The notes: generated by a model from the letters alone, not told the origin. DNA of 25,578 nucleotides from Candidatus Rhodoferax odensensis (GCA_016718405.1 JADKDJ010000037.1:1-25578), one strand, 5' to 3'. Positions 1-7,939 are shown, numbered from the stretch's first letter. Numbers and translations are program-made.

Positions 1-1
1 C

Positions 2-118
2 GAGGGTGATCTTGGCGTTCTGGATATTGAAACACTGCGTTCAGTTTTGGGCGCCCCATCGTCAGCGGGATCGCTCTTACAGTTGATTCATCGTCGGCCC
101 AACTGCCTTGCAGCATGA
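2..118 (+). CDS. possible C-terminal tail of an upstream gene (partial)
   Basis: An open frame runs from the window edge to a TGA at 116-118, giving 38 codons that end in LIHRRPNCLAA. No start codon can be assigned because the 5' part lies outside the window. The peptide is plausible protein (alternating hydrophobic and polar residues) but I do not recognise a family, and a 38-codon open frame in GC-rich DNA can occur by chance. Base composition here is less GC-rich than in the genes downstream. If real, it ends 34 bases before the dioxygenase start and would be co-directional with it. Confidence 0.25.
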   Translation, partial: EGDLGVLDIETLRSVLGAPSSAGSLLQLIHRRPNCLAA

Positions 119-152
119 CGTGGCCGCTGTTTTCAACTTTTGGATCACCATC

Positions 153-986
153 ATGAACGCTTCCGATCGGCTCGCCCCCGTCCTGTTTGTTTCCCACGGC
201 GCGCCGACCTTTGCGCTGGAGCCGGGCACTCTGGGCCGCTGTTTGCGTGCATTCGGCGAGCAGTTGACGGGAATCCGAGCGGTGCTGGTGGTGTCCCCCC
301 ACTGGCAGACCAGCGGCGTGCAGGTGATGACAGGCAGGCAGCCCGAGACCGTGCACGACTTCGGCGGTTTTCCCTCAGTCTTGTACACGCTGCGCTACCC
401 GGCGGCCGGGCATCCGCAGCTCGCCGCCGAGGCCGGGCGCTTGCTCGAGCAGGCCGGGCTGAGTGTCGGCTTTGATGCGCGCCGTGGACTGGACCATGGT
501 GCCTGGGTGCCATTGCTTCATTTGCTGCCGAATGCGGATCTGCCCGTGTTTCAGGTCTCGATGCCAGTGGATCTGGATGCCACCGGCGCGCTGCAACTCG
601 GCCGAGCGCTGGCGAGCCTTCGCGCGCAGGGGGTGATGATTTTGGCCTCCGGCAGCATGACCCACAACCTTCATGAGCTTGACCAAACTGGTGCGGCCGC
701 GGCGGACTATGTTGTCGAGTTCACGCACTGGGTTCGCCAGGTCGTGACAGCCCATGACACCGAGCGCCTGGTCAACTACCGCAAGCTGGCGCCACACGCG
801 CAACGGGCGCATCCGACCGAGGAGCACTTCCTGCCCCTGCTGGTGGCGGTGGGCGCCACCAGCGGCGGCGAGATGATGCAGGTCGTCGACGGTGGCGTCA
901 CCTACGGGGTTGTGTCCATGGAGTCCTATGCCTGGGGTGCGGTGACCAGCATTCAGAAACCAAAGATGCCGGATTTCATCAGGTAG
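153..986 (+). CDS. LigB/DODA-type extradiol aromatic ring-opening dioxygenase
   Basis: A 277-residue protein of the class III extradiol dioxygenase family (LigB fold, like E. coli YgiD and plant DOPA 4,5-dioxygenase). These enzymes use a bound divalent metal and O2 to cleave catechol-type rings. The N-terminal metal-binding segment FVSHGAP (His15) is clear, followed by SPHW (His50), HDFGGFP (about 68-74), LDHGAW (about 114-118) and SGSMTHNL (about 166-173). These are the usual conserved blocks in the usual order, and the length is normal. I chose the ATG at 153 because the 15 codons before it (an open frame from 108) are not family-like and the conserved region starts directly after MNASDRLAP. 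There is no strong ribosome binding site. The true substrate cannot be inferred. Its last 34 bases overlap the end of the convergent zinc-ribbon gene. Confidence 0.88.
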   Translation: MNASDRLAPVLFVSHGAPTFALEPGTLGRCLRAFGEQLTGIRAVLVVSPHWQTSGVQVMTGRQPETVHDFGGFPSVLYTLRYPAAGHPQLAAEAGRLLEQAGLSVGFDARRGLDHGAWVPLLHLLPNADLPVFQVSMPVDLDATGALQLGRALASLRAQGVMILASGSMTHNLHELDQTGAAAADYVVEFTHWVRQVVTAHDTERLVNYRKLAPHAQRAHPTEEHFLPLLVAVGATSGGEMMQVVDGGVTYGVVSMESYAWGAVTSIQKPKMPDFIR

Positions 987-1195
987 GGCCAAAGCACCAG
1001 CAACACGATACTGACCACGGCCAGGGCGATCAACACCGGTGCGCGCAAGCGTTTGAGCAAGTACTGGCGACGCCCCTGGGGTGTGAACCGGATTCCGGTT
1101 GCCTGGCACGCGTGGCAGATGTACTCCATGTAGCGGTTTTTGTGGCAGTCCCGGCGTGGGACCACTTTGCCGCAGACAGCGCACTGTCGGGTCAT
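953..1195 (-). CDS. small zinc-ribbon membrane protein
   Basis: An 80-residue protein of unknown function. Residues 5-30 hold two Cys pairs, CxxC at 5-8 and CHAC at 27-30, with a further Cys17-His18 between them, which suggests a small zinc ribbon. Residues about 52-75 form one strongly hydrophobic transmembrane helix (VLIALAVVSIVLLVLWPYL), leaving a very short C-terminal tail. I chose the ATG at 1195 because AGGAG lies 7 bases upstream of it (1203-1207), whereas the start at 1222 has no such site. The gene is tail-to-tail with the dioxygenase and overlaps it by 34 bases. I do not recognise a named family; a membrane-anchored metal-binding or redox-sensing role is only a guess. Confidence 0.65.
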   Translation of the reverse strand: MTRQCAVCGKVVPRRDCHKNRYMEYICHACQATGIRFTPQGRRQYLLKRLRAPVLIALAVVSIVLLVLWPYLMKSGIFGF

Positions 1196-1266
1196 GAACG
1201 TGCTCCTGTAACGCTGCGGCACAGGCTGTCCTCAGCGGATTGCCCGGCGATGGTAACGCAAGGGCT

Positions 1267-2124
1267 CTAGGCGCGATGCGGGAGGCGTGGCTTGATCTCG
1301 CTGAGAATCACCGCCAGTACCACCATGGTGCCACCCAATGCGGCGCGCGCACCGAGCACTTCGCCCAACCACAGCCAGCCGAACAGCGCGGCGAAAACGG
1401 GCTCCAAGGCGTAGACCACGGCGGCCTTGTCAGCCGATACTTTGCGCTGGGCAATGGCCTGCAGCAGCAACATGCCCGCGGTCGCAATGACGCCCAGGTA
1501 CAGAAGGGACACCCAGTGCGGCGCCAACCGTGTCCCCAAGGTCGCCAGTGAGTCGTTGCCAAGCCCTGAGAGGCCGATCCACCCGGTGGAGAATACCGCC
1601 ATGAAGGCGATTTGCGTTGCGGTGAGCTGGCGCGAATCATGGCCGGCCGAACGTTGGGACAGCACAATCACGTAAAGCGCGTACGCCAAGGCACACAGCA
1701 GGGTAGCGCTGTCACCCAGCAGGTGCGCGCCGCCCTCCCAGGACATCAGCCCAATGCCCGCGCAGGCTGTCACTGCCGCGCCCAACACGATGGGCGACAG
1801 TCGTGCGCCCCAGAACAACCCGAGTAGTGGCACGATCAAGACCGCCAGGCTGGTCAGGAAGGCGCTGCGGTTGGACGAGATGAATTGCAAGCCATACGCC
1901 TGCGCTACGTAGGAGACGAGTGCCAGGGCGCCCAGCACCGCGCCGTCAATCCAGGTGCGACGGGGGACCTTCCAGATGAAGGGCGCCATGCAGACCGCTG
2001 CCACGGCAAAACGAATAGCCGAAATCTCGACGCCGCTCAGCGTGGTGGCGGCCGATTTCAGCAGCGGGAAGGTGGTGCCCCACACCATGGTGATGAGGAG
2101 CAGCAGTGCCAGGTTGAAGTTCAT
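1267..2124 (-). CDS. EamA/DMT-family transporter (10-TM permease)
   Basis: A 285-residue integral membrane protein of the drug/metabolite transporter superfamily (EamA, formerly DUF6). The sequence is a run of about ten hydrophobic helices in two similar halves. The first half opens with LLLITMVWGTTFPLLKSA, a typical EamA start with the conserved W-G-(T/S)-x-F/P pattern. The second half contains ALEPVFAALFGWLWLGE, the conserved E-P-V...W..LGE block. Substrates in this family range from amino acids to metabolites and cannot be predicted here. The ATG at 2124 is taken as start; a GTG three codons upstream at 2133 is equally possible because neither has a clear ribosome binding site. The start lies 71 bases downstream of the CHRD gene stop on the same strand, so the two may be co-transcribed. 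Confidence 0.87.
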   Translation of the reverse strand: MNFNLALLLLITMVWGTTFPLLKSAATTLSGVEISAIRFAVAAVCMAPFIWKVPRRTWIDGAVLGALALVSYVAQAYGLQFISSNRSAFLTSLAVLIVPLLGLFWGARLSPIVLGAAVTACAGIGLMSWEGGAHLLGDSATLLCALAYALYVIVLSQRSAGHDSRQLTATQIAFMAVFSTGWIGLSGLGNDSLATLGTRLAPHWVSLLYLGVIATAGMLLLQAIAQRKVSADKAAVVYALEPVFAALFGWLWLGEVLGARAALGGTMVVLAVILSEIKPRLPHRA

Positions 2125-2194
2125 TGCGCGCACGTCGGGCGGCGGGTGCCGCCGCGTGAAGGAACCCGCGATGATACCGGCCCCCCGGCCCGGT

Positions 2195-2647
2195 CTACTC
2201 CCGCAGGATGATTTGCCCGCGAATCTCGCCGCGCGGGTGTGCGGTGGTGTCGATGCTGACGTACCACTTGCCCGCCAGCAGGTCGGCGGCCTGCGCTTGG
2301 GTCAGCGTGGCGCGACCCTCCATCGGGCTCTTGATCGGCCCTGCCACGGGCAGCGCTGCTGGCGCGTTGGCGCCGATGGCGGCAGGCCCGTGAAAGTGAC
2401 CGGCAGTGGGCGCGCCTTTTAAGCCGGAGAACGACAGCTTCCAGCGAAACAGGCTGGTGTTGCGGTCGTACACCGCCACCAGCCTGCCGGTGCCTGCGGT
2501 CTTGACGGCCGGTACCTGGTTGGTACCGGTCATCTGCGTGCTGAATGCTGCCATGTGGGCGTCGGGCGGAACCACGGCGCAACCGGCCAGTACCAAGGCG
2601 ACTGCGGTGGTGCTCAGTACGCCGCGTGCGGACAAGCCATGATTCAT
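2195..2647 (-). CDS. CHRD-domain lipoprotein
   Basis: A 150-residue secreted lipoprotein. The N-terminus has a hydrophobic stretch ending in LAGC, a lipobox with the lipidated Cys at residue 23. The rest (about 34-148) matches the CHRD domain first described in chordin: FSTQMTGTNQVP, a central HFHGPAA with the conserved His-x-His, and the C-terminal YVSIDTTAHPRGEIRGQI, where HPxGEIRGQ is the family signature. Bacterial CHRD proteins are small envelope proteins of unknown function. The ATG at 2647 is well supported: GGAGA stands just upstream on the minus strand and the signal peptide starts there. The frame is open further upstream to 2839 but that part overlaps mutL and is not protein-like. 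Confidence 0.87.
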   Translation of the reverse strand: MNHGLSARGVLSTTAVALVLAGCAVVPPDAHMAAFSTQMTGTNQVPAVKTAGTGRLVAVYDRNTSLFRWKLSFSGLKGAPTAGHFHGPAAIGANAPAALPVAGPIKSPMEGRATLTQAQAADLLAGKWYVSIDTTAHPRGEIRGQIILRE

Positions 2648-2703
2648 TGTGAACGTCTCCTGCGGGGCAGGACCTGTGTCCTGTGGCGGCGAAGTGTAGG
2701 GGT

Positions 2704-2729
2704 GTTGGCGCCGGTTTTCGGGCGCCGGT
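2704..2729. other. inverted repeat between mutL and CHRD gene
   Basis: Two GGCGCC boxes (2707-2712 and 2721-2726) separated by eight bases can form a short GC hairpin in the 116-base space between the end of mutL and the start of the CHRD lipoprotein gene. There is no T-run after it on the minus strand, so it is not a classical intrinsic terminator. A role in mRNA 3' end stability or no role at all are both possible. Confidence 0.3.
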
Positions 2730-2763
2730 GTGCAACAGTTGTAAGCGAGTTTGCGTCGCGACC

Positions 2764-4730
2764 CTATCGCCCGCGCAGGAACAGGGTATCGAGTTCCTTC
2801 AGGGTGATCTGCCGCCAGGTTGGTCGACCATGGTTGCACTGGTCGGAGCGCTCGGTTTGCTCCATCTGGCGTAGCAGCGCGTTCATTTCTTCAAGTGTTA
2901 GCTTGCGATTGGCGCGTACCGCGCCGTGGCAGGCCATGGTGGCGAGCAGCTCGTTGTGCGCGCGTTGCACCACTGTGCTGGCCTCGTGCTGTGCCAGTTC
3001 CGCCAGGACGCTGCGTGCCAGCGCCACCGCGTCGCCGTGCACCAGTGCGGCGGGCACGGCTCGCACGGCCAGTGTTTTGGCGGAGAAGGGCGTGATGTCC
3101 AATCCGAGTGTTTGCAGGGTATCGGTGTGCGCTTCGGTGGTGGCCACCTCTTGTGGTGTAGCGGCAAAGGTGGCAGGAATCAGCAGGGGTTGGCTGGCCA
3201 GTTGCGCCACGGTTGTGGTCGCGCCGTTGGCGCTCTGGGAGGCAAGTTGGTTCTTGAGCCGCTCGTAGACGATGCGCTCGTGGGCGGCATGCATGTCCAC
3301 GACAACCAGTCCTTGGGTGTTCTCGGCCAGGATGTAGATGCCCTGCAACTGGGCCAGGGCGCGGCCCAGGGGCCAAGTTTGCGCCGGTTCATCGCGGGCC
3401 TGTAGGCTGGACGGCAGAGGATTCTGCTTCGTGTCCCCCGCCCGCTGTGCGAGCTCCTCCTTGACCTGCGCAGAACCCTCTGCCGCCCAGCCTCCTTGAG
3501 GGTTACTGCTGGGTTGCCATGGTATGCCAATGTCGCTCACACGGTGCGCGACGGGCTCCGTTGGTGCTTGAAAATGCATAGCACGCTGCGTATGTTCCGC
3601 GAAAACTGGTGTCGGTTTTTGCTCATATGCGCTGGGTTCGCCAGGGGCCTGGGCGGCGAAGTCTGTCTGCCCGGCGCGCGGAGCCGCCAGCGCGTCTTCC
3701 ACTGCATGGCGCACCGCCTGGTGCACCTCGCGGCTGTCGCGAAAACGCACCTCGATCTTGGTCGGGTGCACGTTGACGTCCACCCGCGTCGGATCGATCT
3801 CAATGTACAGCGCATACACCGGCTGGCGGTGGCCGTGTAACACGTCCTCAAAGGCGCTGCGCGCCGCGTGGGTGAGCACCTTGTCCCGCACAAAGCGGCC
3901 ATTGACGTAGCAGAACTGCTGGTCGGCGCGCGCGCGCGCCGCATCCGGAATGCCCACGCGGCCCCACACCCGCACGGCCGGCTGGCCCTGCGTCGATTCG
4001 CGCCGCTGCTGATGGTTGACCAGCACCGAGCGGTCCAGAAAATCGTCACTCAGCACATCGCGTAGGCGCTGGTCCAGCGTTGTAGCGGACTCGGCCGGGC
4101 TGGCGGCGCAGGCACGCCACTGCTCGACCAGTTTGCCCTCGTGCCACACGGCAAAACCAACGTCGGGACGGGCCAGCGCATGGCGGCGCACGGCCTCGAC
4201 GCAGTGGGCCAGTTCGGTGGCGTCGGTCTTGAGGAACTTGCGCCGCGCCGGGGTGCTGAAGAACAGCTCACGCACCTCCACGGTGGTGCCCCGGCCACGG
4301 GCCACCGGTTGCAGCTCACCGGTCTGGCCGCTAAGCAGGTAGGCACTGGACTGGTCGGCGGTGCGCGACAGCAAGGAGCAGTCCGCGATGGCGTTGATGG
4401 CCGCAAGCGCTTCGCCACGAAAGCCCATGGTGCCGACCGATTCCAGCTCTTGCAGGTTGCCAATCTTGCTGGTGGCGTGGCGTTTCAGGGCGATCGGCAA
4501 TTCGTCCTTAGGGATACCCACGCCGTCGTCTTCGACCGCAATGAGCCGCACGCCGCCGGCCAGCAGCCGCACGGTGACCTGACTGGCCCCGGCATCAAGG
4601 CGTTGTCCACCAACTCGCGCACCACCGAGGCTGGCCGTTCCACCACTTCGCCGGCGGCAATCTGGCTGATCAGCTCATCGGGCAGTTCACGAATTGGGCG
4701 GCGGGGGAAGAGGGCAAGGACGGCGTTCAC
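2764..4730 (-). CDS. mutL: DNA mismatch repair protein MutL (frame broken by one missing base)
   Basis: MutL is the ATPase that links MutS mismatch recognition to strand removal. The N-terminal GHKL ATPase is present: QIAAGEVVERPASVV, ELVDNAL with the Mg-binding Asn, VEDDGVGIP, TMGFRGEAL and STPARRKFLK. The C-terminal dimerisation domain carries DMHAAHERIVYE (about residue 479 after repair), fitting the DQHA(X)2E(X)4E endonuclease motif with Gln replaced by Met, as in other betaproteobacterial MutL proteins, plus CHGAVRA and CNHGRPTWR near the end. The frame breaks at about 4596: codons read ELVDNAL then Met-Pro-Gly, while one extra G (TTGAT to TTGGAT) restores ELVDNALDAGASQVTVRLL and a 655-residue protein of normal size. 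The start is a GTG at 4730. Sequencing error or a real mutator mutation are both possible; the intact coding pattern downstream favours error or a very recent event. Confidence 0.93.
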
Positions 4731-4745
4731 GACGACAATCTTAGT

Positions 4746-4792
4746 ACCTTGCGGGACAGACCGGAGCGCAGCGACGCTCTGCCCTCAACTGA
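4746..4792 (+). repeat. dispersed hairpin repeat, copy A
   Basis: This 47-base copy begins ACCTTGCGGGACAGACC and ends CTCAACTGA. Inside are the complementary arms GGGaCAG and CTGcCCt and an inner AGCG...CGCT stem. It lies in the 130-140 base spacer between the divergent mutL and DedA genes. Two related copies lie at 7377-7413 and 19464-19515; the first 17 bases are identical with copy B and differ by one base from copy C. As in the other copies, a stop-like triplet plus one base (TAG-T) precedes it. Confidence 0.65.
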
Positions 4793-4870
4793 TCGTCGGA
4801 TGTCCCCGCGCTGGCGTGAGCCTGCGGGCAAGGTTCACAGGGTTTCAACACCGCACGGATAATGCCGAGC

Positions 4871-5575
4871 ATGGAACTGCTCTCATTCTTGCTGGACTTC
4901 GTGCTTCATGTGGACAAACACCTGGAGACCTTTGTACGCAACTACGGTCTGTGGGTGTATGCCCTGCTGTTTCTGATCATCTTTGTCGAGACTGGTCTGG
5001 TGGTGATGCCGTTCTTGCCGGGCGACTCGCTGTTGTTTGTGGTGGGCGCCATGTGTGGCGTGGGGCTGATGAGTTACCCGCTTTCGGTGGGCTTGCTGCT
5101 GGCGGCGGCAATTCTGGGCAACCAGACCAATTACGCCATTGGCCGACACTTCGGCAGTCGGGTATTCAAGTGGGAGAACTCGCGTCTGTTCAACAAGGCG
5201 GCCTTCGATCGGACCCACGATTTCTACGAGCGCCACGGTGGTTTCACCATCGTTGCGGCACGCTTCATGCCGTTTCTGCGAACCTTCGCGCCTTTTGTGG
5301 CCGGTGTGGCCAACATGAGCCGCGCGCGTTTCACGTTTTTTGACGTCACGGGCGGTGCGTTGTGGGTCGGCGGCTTGATCACAGTTGGCTACTTTTTTGG
5401 CAACATGCCTTTCGTCAAAGCCAATCTGGACAAGATCATCTGGGCCATGATCTTCATTCCGGGCCTGATCATCGTGCTTGGTGCCTGGCGCAGCAAGCAC
5501 AAGCAGCGGCACCGGCAGGTGCATGCACACACACAAGCACACGCCGCCAGGCACGTGCCCGAGCGCCAGCCCTAG
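4871..5575 (+). CDS. DedA-family inner-membrane protein
   Basis: A 234-residue polytopic membrane protein of the DedA/SNARE-associated family. Family members are linked to undecaprenyl-phosphate and phospholipid flipping, envelope stress and proton-motive-force maintenance. The defining blocks are visible: FVETGLVVMPFLPGDSLLF near residue 40-60 with the conserved E and the F/L-PGD motif, NQTNYAIGRHFG, and ARFMPFLRTFAPFVAGVANMSRARF with the conserved Arg and the G-x-x-x-M block. A TM helix (IIWAMIFIPGLIIVLGAW) precedes a polar, His-rich C-terminal tail (HRQVHAHTQAHAARH) that is unusual and may bind metal. The ATG at 4871 fits the family start best; an ATG three codons upstream (4862) is the alternative. 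The stop overlaps the pyrD stop on the other strand by three bases. Confidence 0.9.
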   Translation: MELLSFLLDFVLHVDKHLETFVRNYGLWVYALLFLIIFVETGLVVMPFLPGDSLLFVVGAMCGVGLMSYPLSVGLLLAAAILGNQTNYAIGRHFGSRVFKWENSRLFNKAAFDRTHDFYERHGGFTIVAARFMPFLRTFAPFVAGVANMSRARFTFFDVTGGALWVGGLITVGYFFGNMPFVKANLDKIIWAMIFIPGLIIVLGAWRSKHKQRHRQVHAHTQAHAARHVPERQP

Positions 5576-6625
5576 CGACTGTTCTTGATCGCCAAAGCCG
5601 CCTGTTTGACCAGATCCGGGCCACGGTAGATCAGGCCGGTGTAGATCTGCACCACGTCGGCGCCGGCCTTGATCTTGCTCACCGCATCGGCCGCGCTCAT
5701 GATGCCGCCCGACACCAATGATCGGGAAACCCTTTCCCAAGGCGTCGCGCAATTGGCTGATGACGCGGTTGCTCATCGCCAACACGGGCGCGCCGGACAG
5801 GCCGCCAGCCTCTTCGGCATGCGGCATGCCCGCCACCGCCTCGCGGCTCAGGGTGGTGTTGGTGGCCACCACGCCGTCCATGCCATGGCGTTGCAACGTG
5901 GCAGCGATCACCGCCACCTGCTCAGGGCTCAGGTCCGGCGCGATCTTCACGAAGATCGGCGTGCGCTTGCCATGCTGCCTGGTTAGTTCCTCGCGGCGCG
6001 CGGCGATTGCGCCCAGCAGCGCGTCCAGCGCGGCGTCGCTTTGCAGGGCGCGCAGGTTTTTGGTGTTGGGGCTTGAGATGTTGACGGTGACGTAGTCCGC
6101 GTGTGGGTAGACACCGTCGAGGCAAATCAGATAGTCGTCGGTGGCGCGCTCGATCGGCGTGGCGGCATTCTTGCCGATGTTCAGGCCCAGCAGCATGGCG
6201 CTGCGGCTGTTCTTCTGGCGGCACGCGGCACGCTGTACATTGGTCAGGAAGGCATCAAGCCCATCGTTGTTGAAGCCCAGTCGGTTGATCAGGGCATTGG
6301 CTTGGGGCAGGCGGAACATGCGCGGCTTGGGATTGCCTGGCTGCGGCTTGGGGGTGACGGTGCCGACTTCCACAAAACCAAAACCCATGGCACCCAGGCC
6401 GTCGATGCAGTGGGCGTTCTTGTCCAACCCGGCGGCCAGACCGACCCGGTTGGGAAATTGCAGGCCCGCTAGCGTGATCGGGTCGTCGATCGCGCCATTG
6501 CAGTAGGCCCACGACAGCGGCGTGCTCTGCGTGCGCGCCAAGGCGCCAAGCGTGAGCTCGTGTGCGACTTCCGGGTCCAGACCGAAAAGAAAAGGGCGGG
6601 CCAGGGCGTAGGGGACAAGAGACAT
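5572..6625 (-). CDS. pyrD: dihydroorotate dehydrogenase (quinone), class 2 (frame broken by one extra base)
   Basis: PyrD oxidises dihydroorotate to orotate in pyrimidine synthesis, using FMN and membrane quinones. Class 2 features are present: an N-terminal membrane-associating segment (YALARPFLFGLDPEVAHEL), AAGLDKNAHCIDGLGAMGFGFVEVGTVTPKPQPGNPKPRMFRL in several adjoining motifs, NRLGFNNDG, VNISSPNT (the catalytic Ser region), KIAPDLS and ATNTTLSRE. After PIIGVG the frame is lost: one extra G at 5708-5710 (GGCGGC reads GGGCGGC) turns the FMN-phosphate loop GVGGIMSAADA into nonsense. Removing one base restores a C-terminus ending in IYRGPDLVKQAALAIKNSR and a 350-residue protein, the normal length. 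The ATG at 6625 has AGGA seven bases upstream. pyrD is normally essential for prototrophy, so sequencing error is likely. Confidence 0.93.
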
Positions 6626-6670
6626 TGGATAATTCCTGCACAACTTATGTAACTCAGCCCATTTTCCCCG

Positions 6671-7375
6671 ATGACTACCTCCGCTCCCGCCGCTGGCACA
6701 CCGCTGACCCAGGATCAACTCAAAACACTGGTCGGCCAGGCGGCCTTGCGCTATGTGGTGCCGGGGGAGATTGTCGGCGTGGGTACCGGCTCCACCGTCA
6801 ACAAGTTCATCGACGCTCTGGCCACCATCAAGGACCAGATCAAGGGCGCGGTGTCGAGTTCCGTGGCCAGTACCGAGCGACTAGTGGCCTTGGGTATCCC
6901 GGTGTTTGACGCCAACGACGTGCGCGAATTGTCGGTCTACATCGATGGCGCCGACGAGATTGATGGCCAGGGCTTCATGATCAAGGGCGGTGGTGCGGCG
7001 TTGACGCGCGAGAAGGTGGTGGCAGCGCAATCGCGCACCTTTGTGTGCATTGCCGACGAATCGAAGTTGGTGCCGGTGCTGGGTCGATTCCCCTTGCCGG
7101 TGGAAGTGATTCCGATGGCCGCCGCGCGCATCATGCGACAGTGTGAGGTGCTAGGCGGGCACGCGCAGATTCGTATGAAAGATGGCGCGCCCCTGGTCAC
7201 CGACAACGGCTTGATCCTGCTCGATGTGAAGGGCTTACAGATCACCGACCCATTGGCCTTCGAGATGCAGGTCAGCCAATGGCCGGGCGTGTTGACGGTG
7301 GGGGTGTTCGCCTGTCAGAAGGCGCAAGTGTGTTTGCTGGGCACCACACAGGGTGTGCGGACGATCACCTACTGA
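6671..7375 (+). CDS. rpiA: ribose-5-phosphate isomerase A
   Basis: RpiA interconverts ribose 5-phosphate and ribulose 5-phosphate in the non-oxidative pentose phosphate pathway. The 234-residue protein has the family blocks in order: GTGSTVNKFID (phosphate loop, about 35-45), ASTERLVALGIP, DGADEID (about 94-100, with the catalytic-base region), KGGGAALTREK (about 106-116), and TDNGLILLDV, QWPGVLTVGVFA near the C-terminus. One conserved glycine in KGGGGA reads Ala here, a mild change. The ATG at 6671 is 45 bases from the divergent pyrD start; no convincing ribosome binding site precedes it, so translation may start from a short leader. It ends one base before repeat copy B. Confidence 0.95.
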   Translation: MTTSAPAAGTPLTQDQLKTLVGQAALRYVVPGEIVGVGTGSTVNKFIDALATIKDQIKGAVSSSVASTERLVALGIPVFDANDVRELSVYIDGADEIDGQGFMIKGGGAALTREKVVAAQSRTFVCIADESKLVPVLGRFPLPVEVIPMAAARIMRQCEVLGGHAQIRMKDGAPLVTDNGLILLDVKGLQITDPLAFEMQVSQWPGVLTVGVFACQKAQVCLLGTTQGVRTITY

Positions 7376-7376
7376 T

Positions 7377-7413
7377 ACCTTGCGGGACAGACCTTCAGCG
7401 CTGTCCTCAACTG
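7377..7413 (+). repeat. dispersed hairpin repeat, copy B
   Basis: This 37-base short form begins ACCTTGCGGGACAGACC and ends CTCAACTG. GGACAG (7385-7390) and CTGTCC (7401-7406) are perfect inverted arms. The copy starts one base after the rpiA TGA stop, the same offset as copy C has after aceE, so it could act as an mRNA 3' end hairpin. There is no T-run. Confidence 0.65.
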
Positions 7414-7465
7414 CGGTGGTTTTCAGCCGAAACGCAACAGTGCATTGCGCGCTTGCCAATCCCGA

Positions 7466-7494
7466 TTGACACTGGTGCGGGAGCTGTCCACAAT
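7466..7494 (+). promoter_or_regulatory. sigma70-type promoter for the leader transcript
   Basis: TTGACA at 7466-7471 matches the -35 consensus fully, and after a 17-base spacer CACAAT at 7489-7494 matches four of six -10 positions. Transcription would begin near 7501, about 50 bases before the leader ORF. This is the best promoter-like sequence in the window. Confidence 0.55.
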
Positions 7495-7552
7495 CGCCAC
7501 TTCCCTGCGGCCCTTGCGCCGCGAATTCTCAACCCACGATAAGGAGACGGCC

Positions 7553-7594
7553 ATGAACCATCGCACCCACACTCCTTTGCCGGTTGTCGCCTGA
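7553..7594 (+). CDS. 13-residue leader peptide upstream of rsgA
   Basis: A short ORF, MNHRTHTPLPVVA followed by TGA, is preceded by AAGGAGA six to seven bases upstream of its ATG, a stronger ribosome binding site than most genes here have. It sits about 50 bases after a good promoter and about 345 bases before rsgA. Short translated ORFs in this position usually act as regulatory leaders. The TPLP core is also found in MgtL, the proline-rich leader of enterobacterial mgtA that senses Mg2+ and proline-charged tRNA. That likeness is suggestive only: four residues in a short peptide. No magnesium transporter gene follows; the next gene is the GTPase rsgA. Confidence 0.5.
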   Translation: MNHRTHTPLPVVA

Positions 7595-7939
7595 CGGGCT
7601 GGGTTGAATCGGTTTTTCTTAGGTCAGGGTCTCGCACCCCTGTAACGCCTGCGGCGCGCTGACCCGCGCCAAGGTCATTCACCCATCCCTCACTCGCGCT
7701 CCGCGTGCCTGACGCTTGGCTGTGCCACGCGTGGCCGATTGCCTTCTTGCAAATCGGCCCACCAGCGGCTTGACCGCTACCTTTCGGTTTTTCAACTCAG
7801 GTTTCGCCAGTGCCGCGAGGTGCTGCACGCACCCCTTTGGCGTGCGCTCGTGCCATGGCGAAATCAACTAGCAACCCTTGGGGCCAGATCGTCGCCGATT
7901 CGCGGCCGGCGCTGGCGCCAATTGACCAACCAGACCATC
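7595..7939 (+). other. long untranslated leader region before rsgA
   Basis: This 345-base stretch has no recognisable protein in any frame, although the rsgA frame is open from 7739. It contains possible RNA structure: GGTCAG (7622-7627) pairs with CTGACC (7659-7664) and encloses a GGGT/ACCC hairpin (7627-7639), and AGCGG/CCGCT (about 7764-7778) is followed by CGGTTTTT. Together with the leader peptide and promoter upstream this could be an attenuator or a decayed regulatory region. I do not recognise a known riboswitch class. Confidence 0.35.

Noticed and set aside
4141..5343. 400-codon plus-strand frame across mutL and the DedA gene
   Set aside because: It runs antisense through conserved mutL motifs and then out of frame through the DedA gene. 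No domain is seen in the translation.
4883..5700. C-terminal extension of pyrD running antisense through the DedA gene
   Set aside because: The long pyrD frame only exists because of the extra base at 5708-5710. The correct frame ends at 5572 with a normal PyrD C-terminus.
7739..7939. 67-codon N-terminal extension of rsgA
   Set aside because: Arg/Gln-rich, unlike the family, begins at a TTG without a ribosome binding site, and overlaps the leader region.
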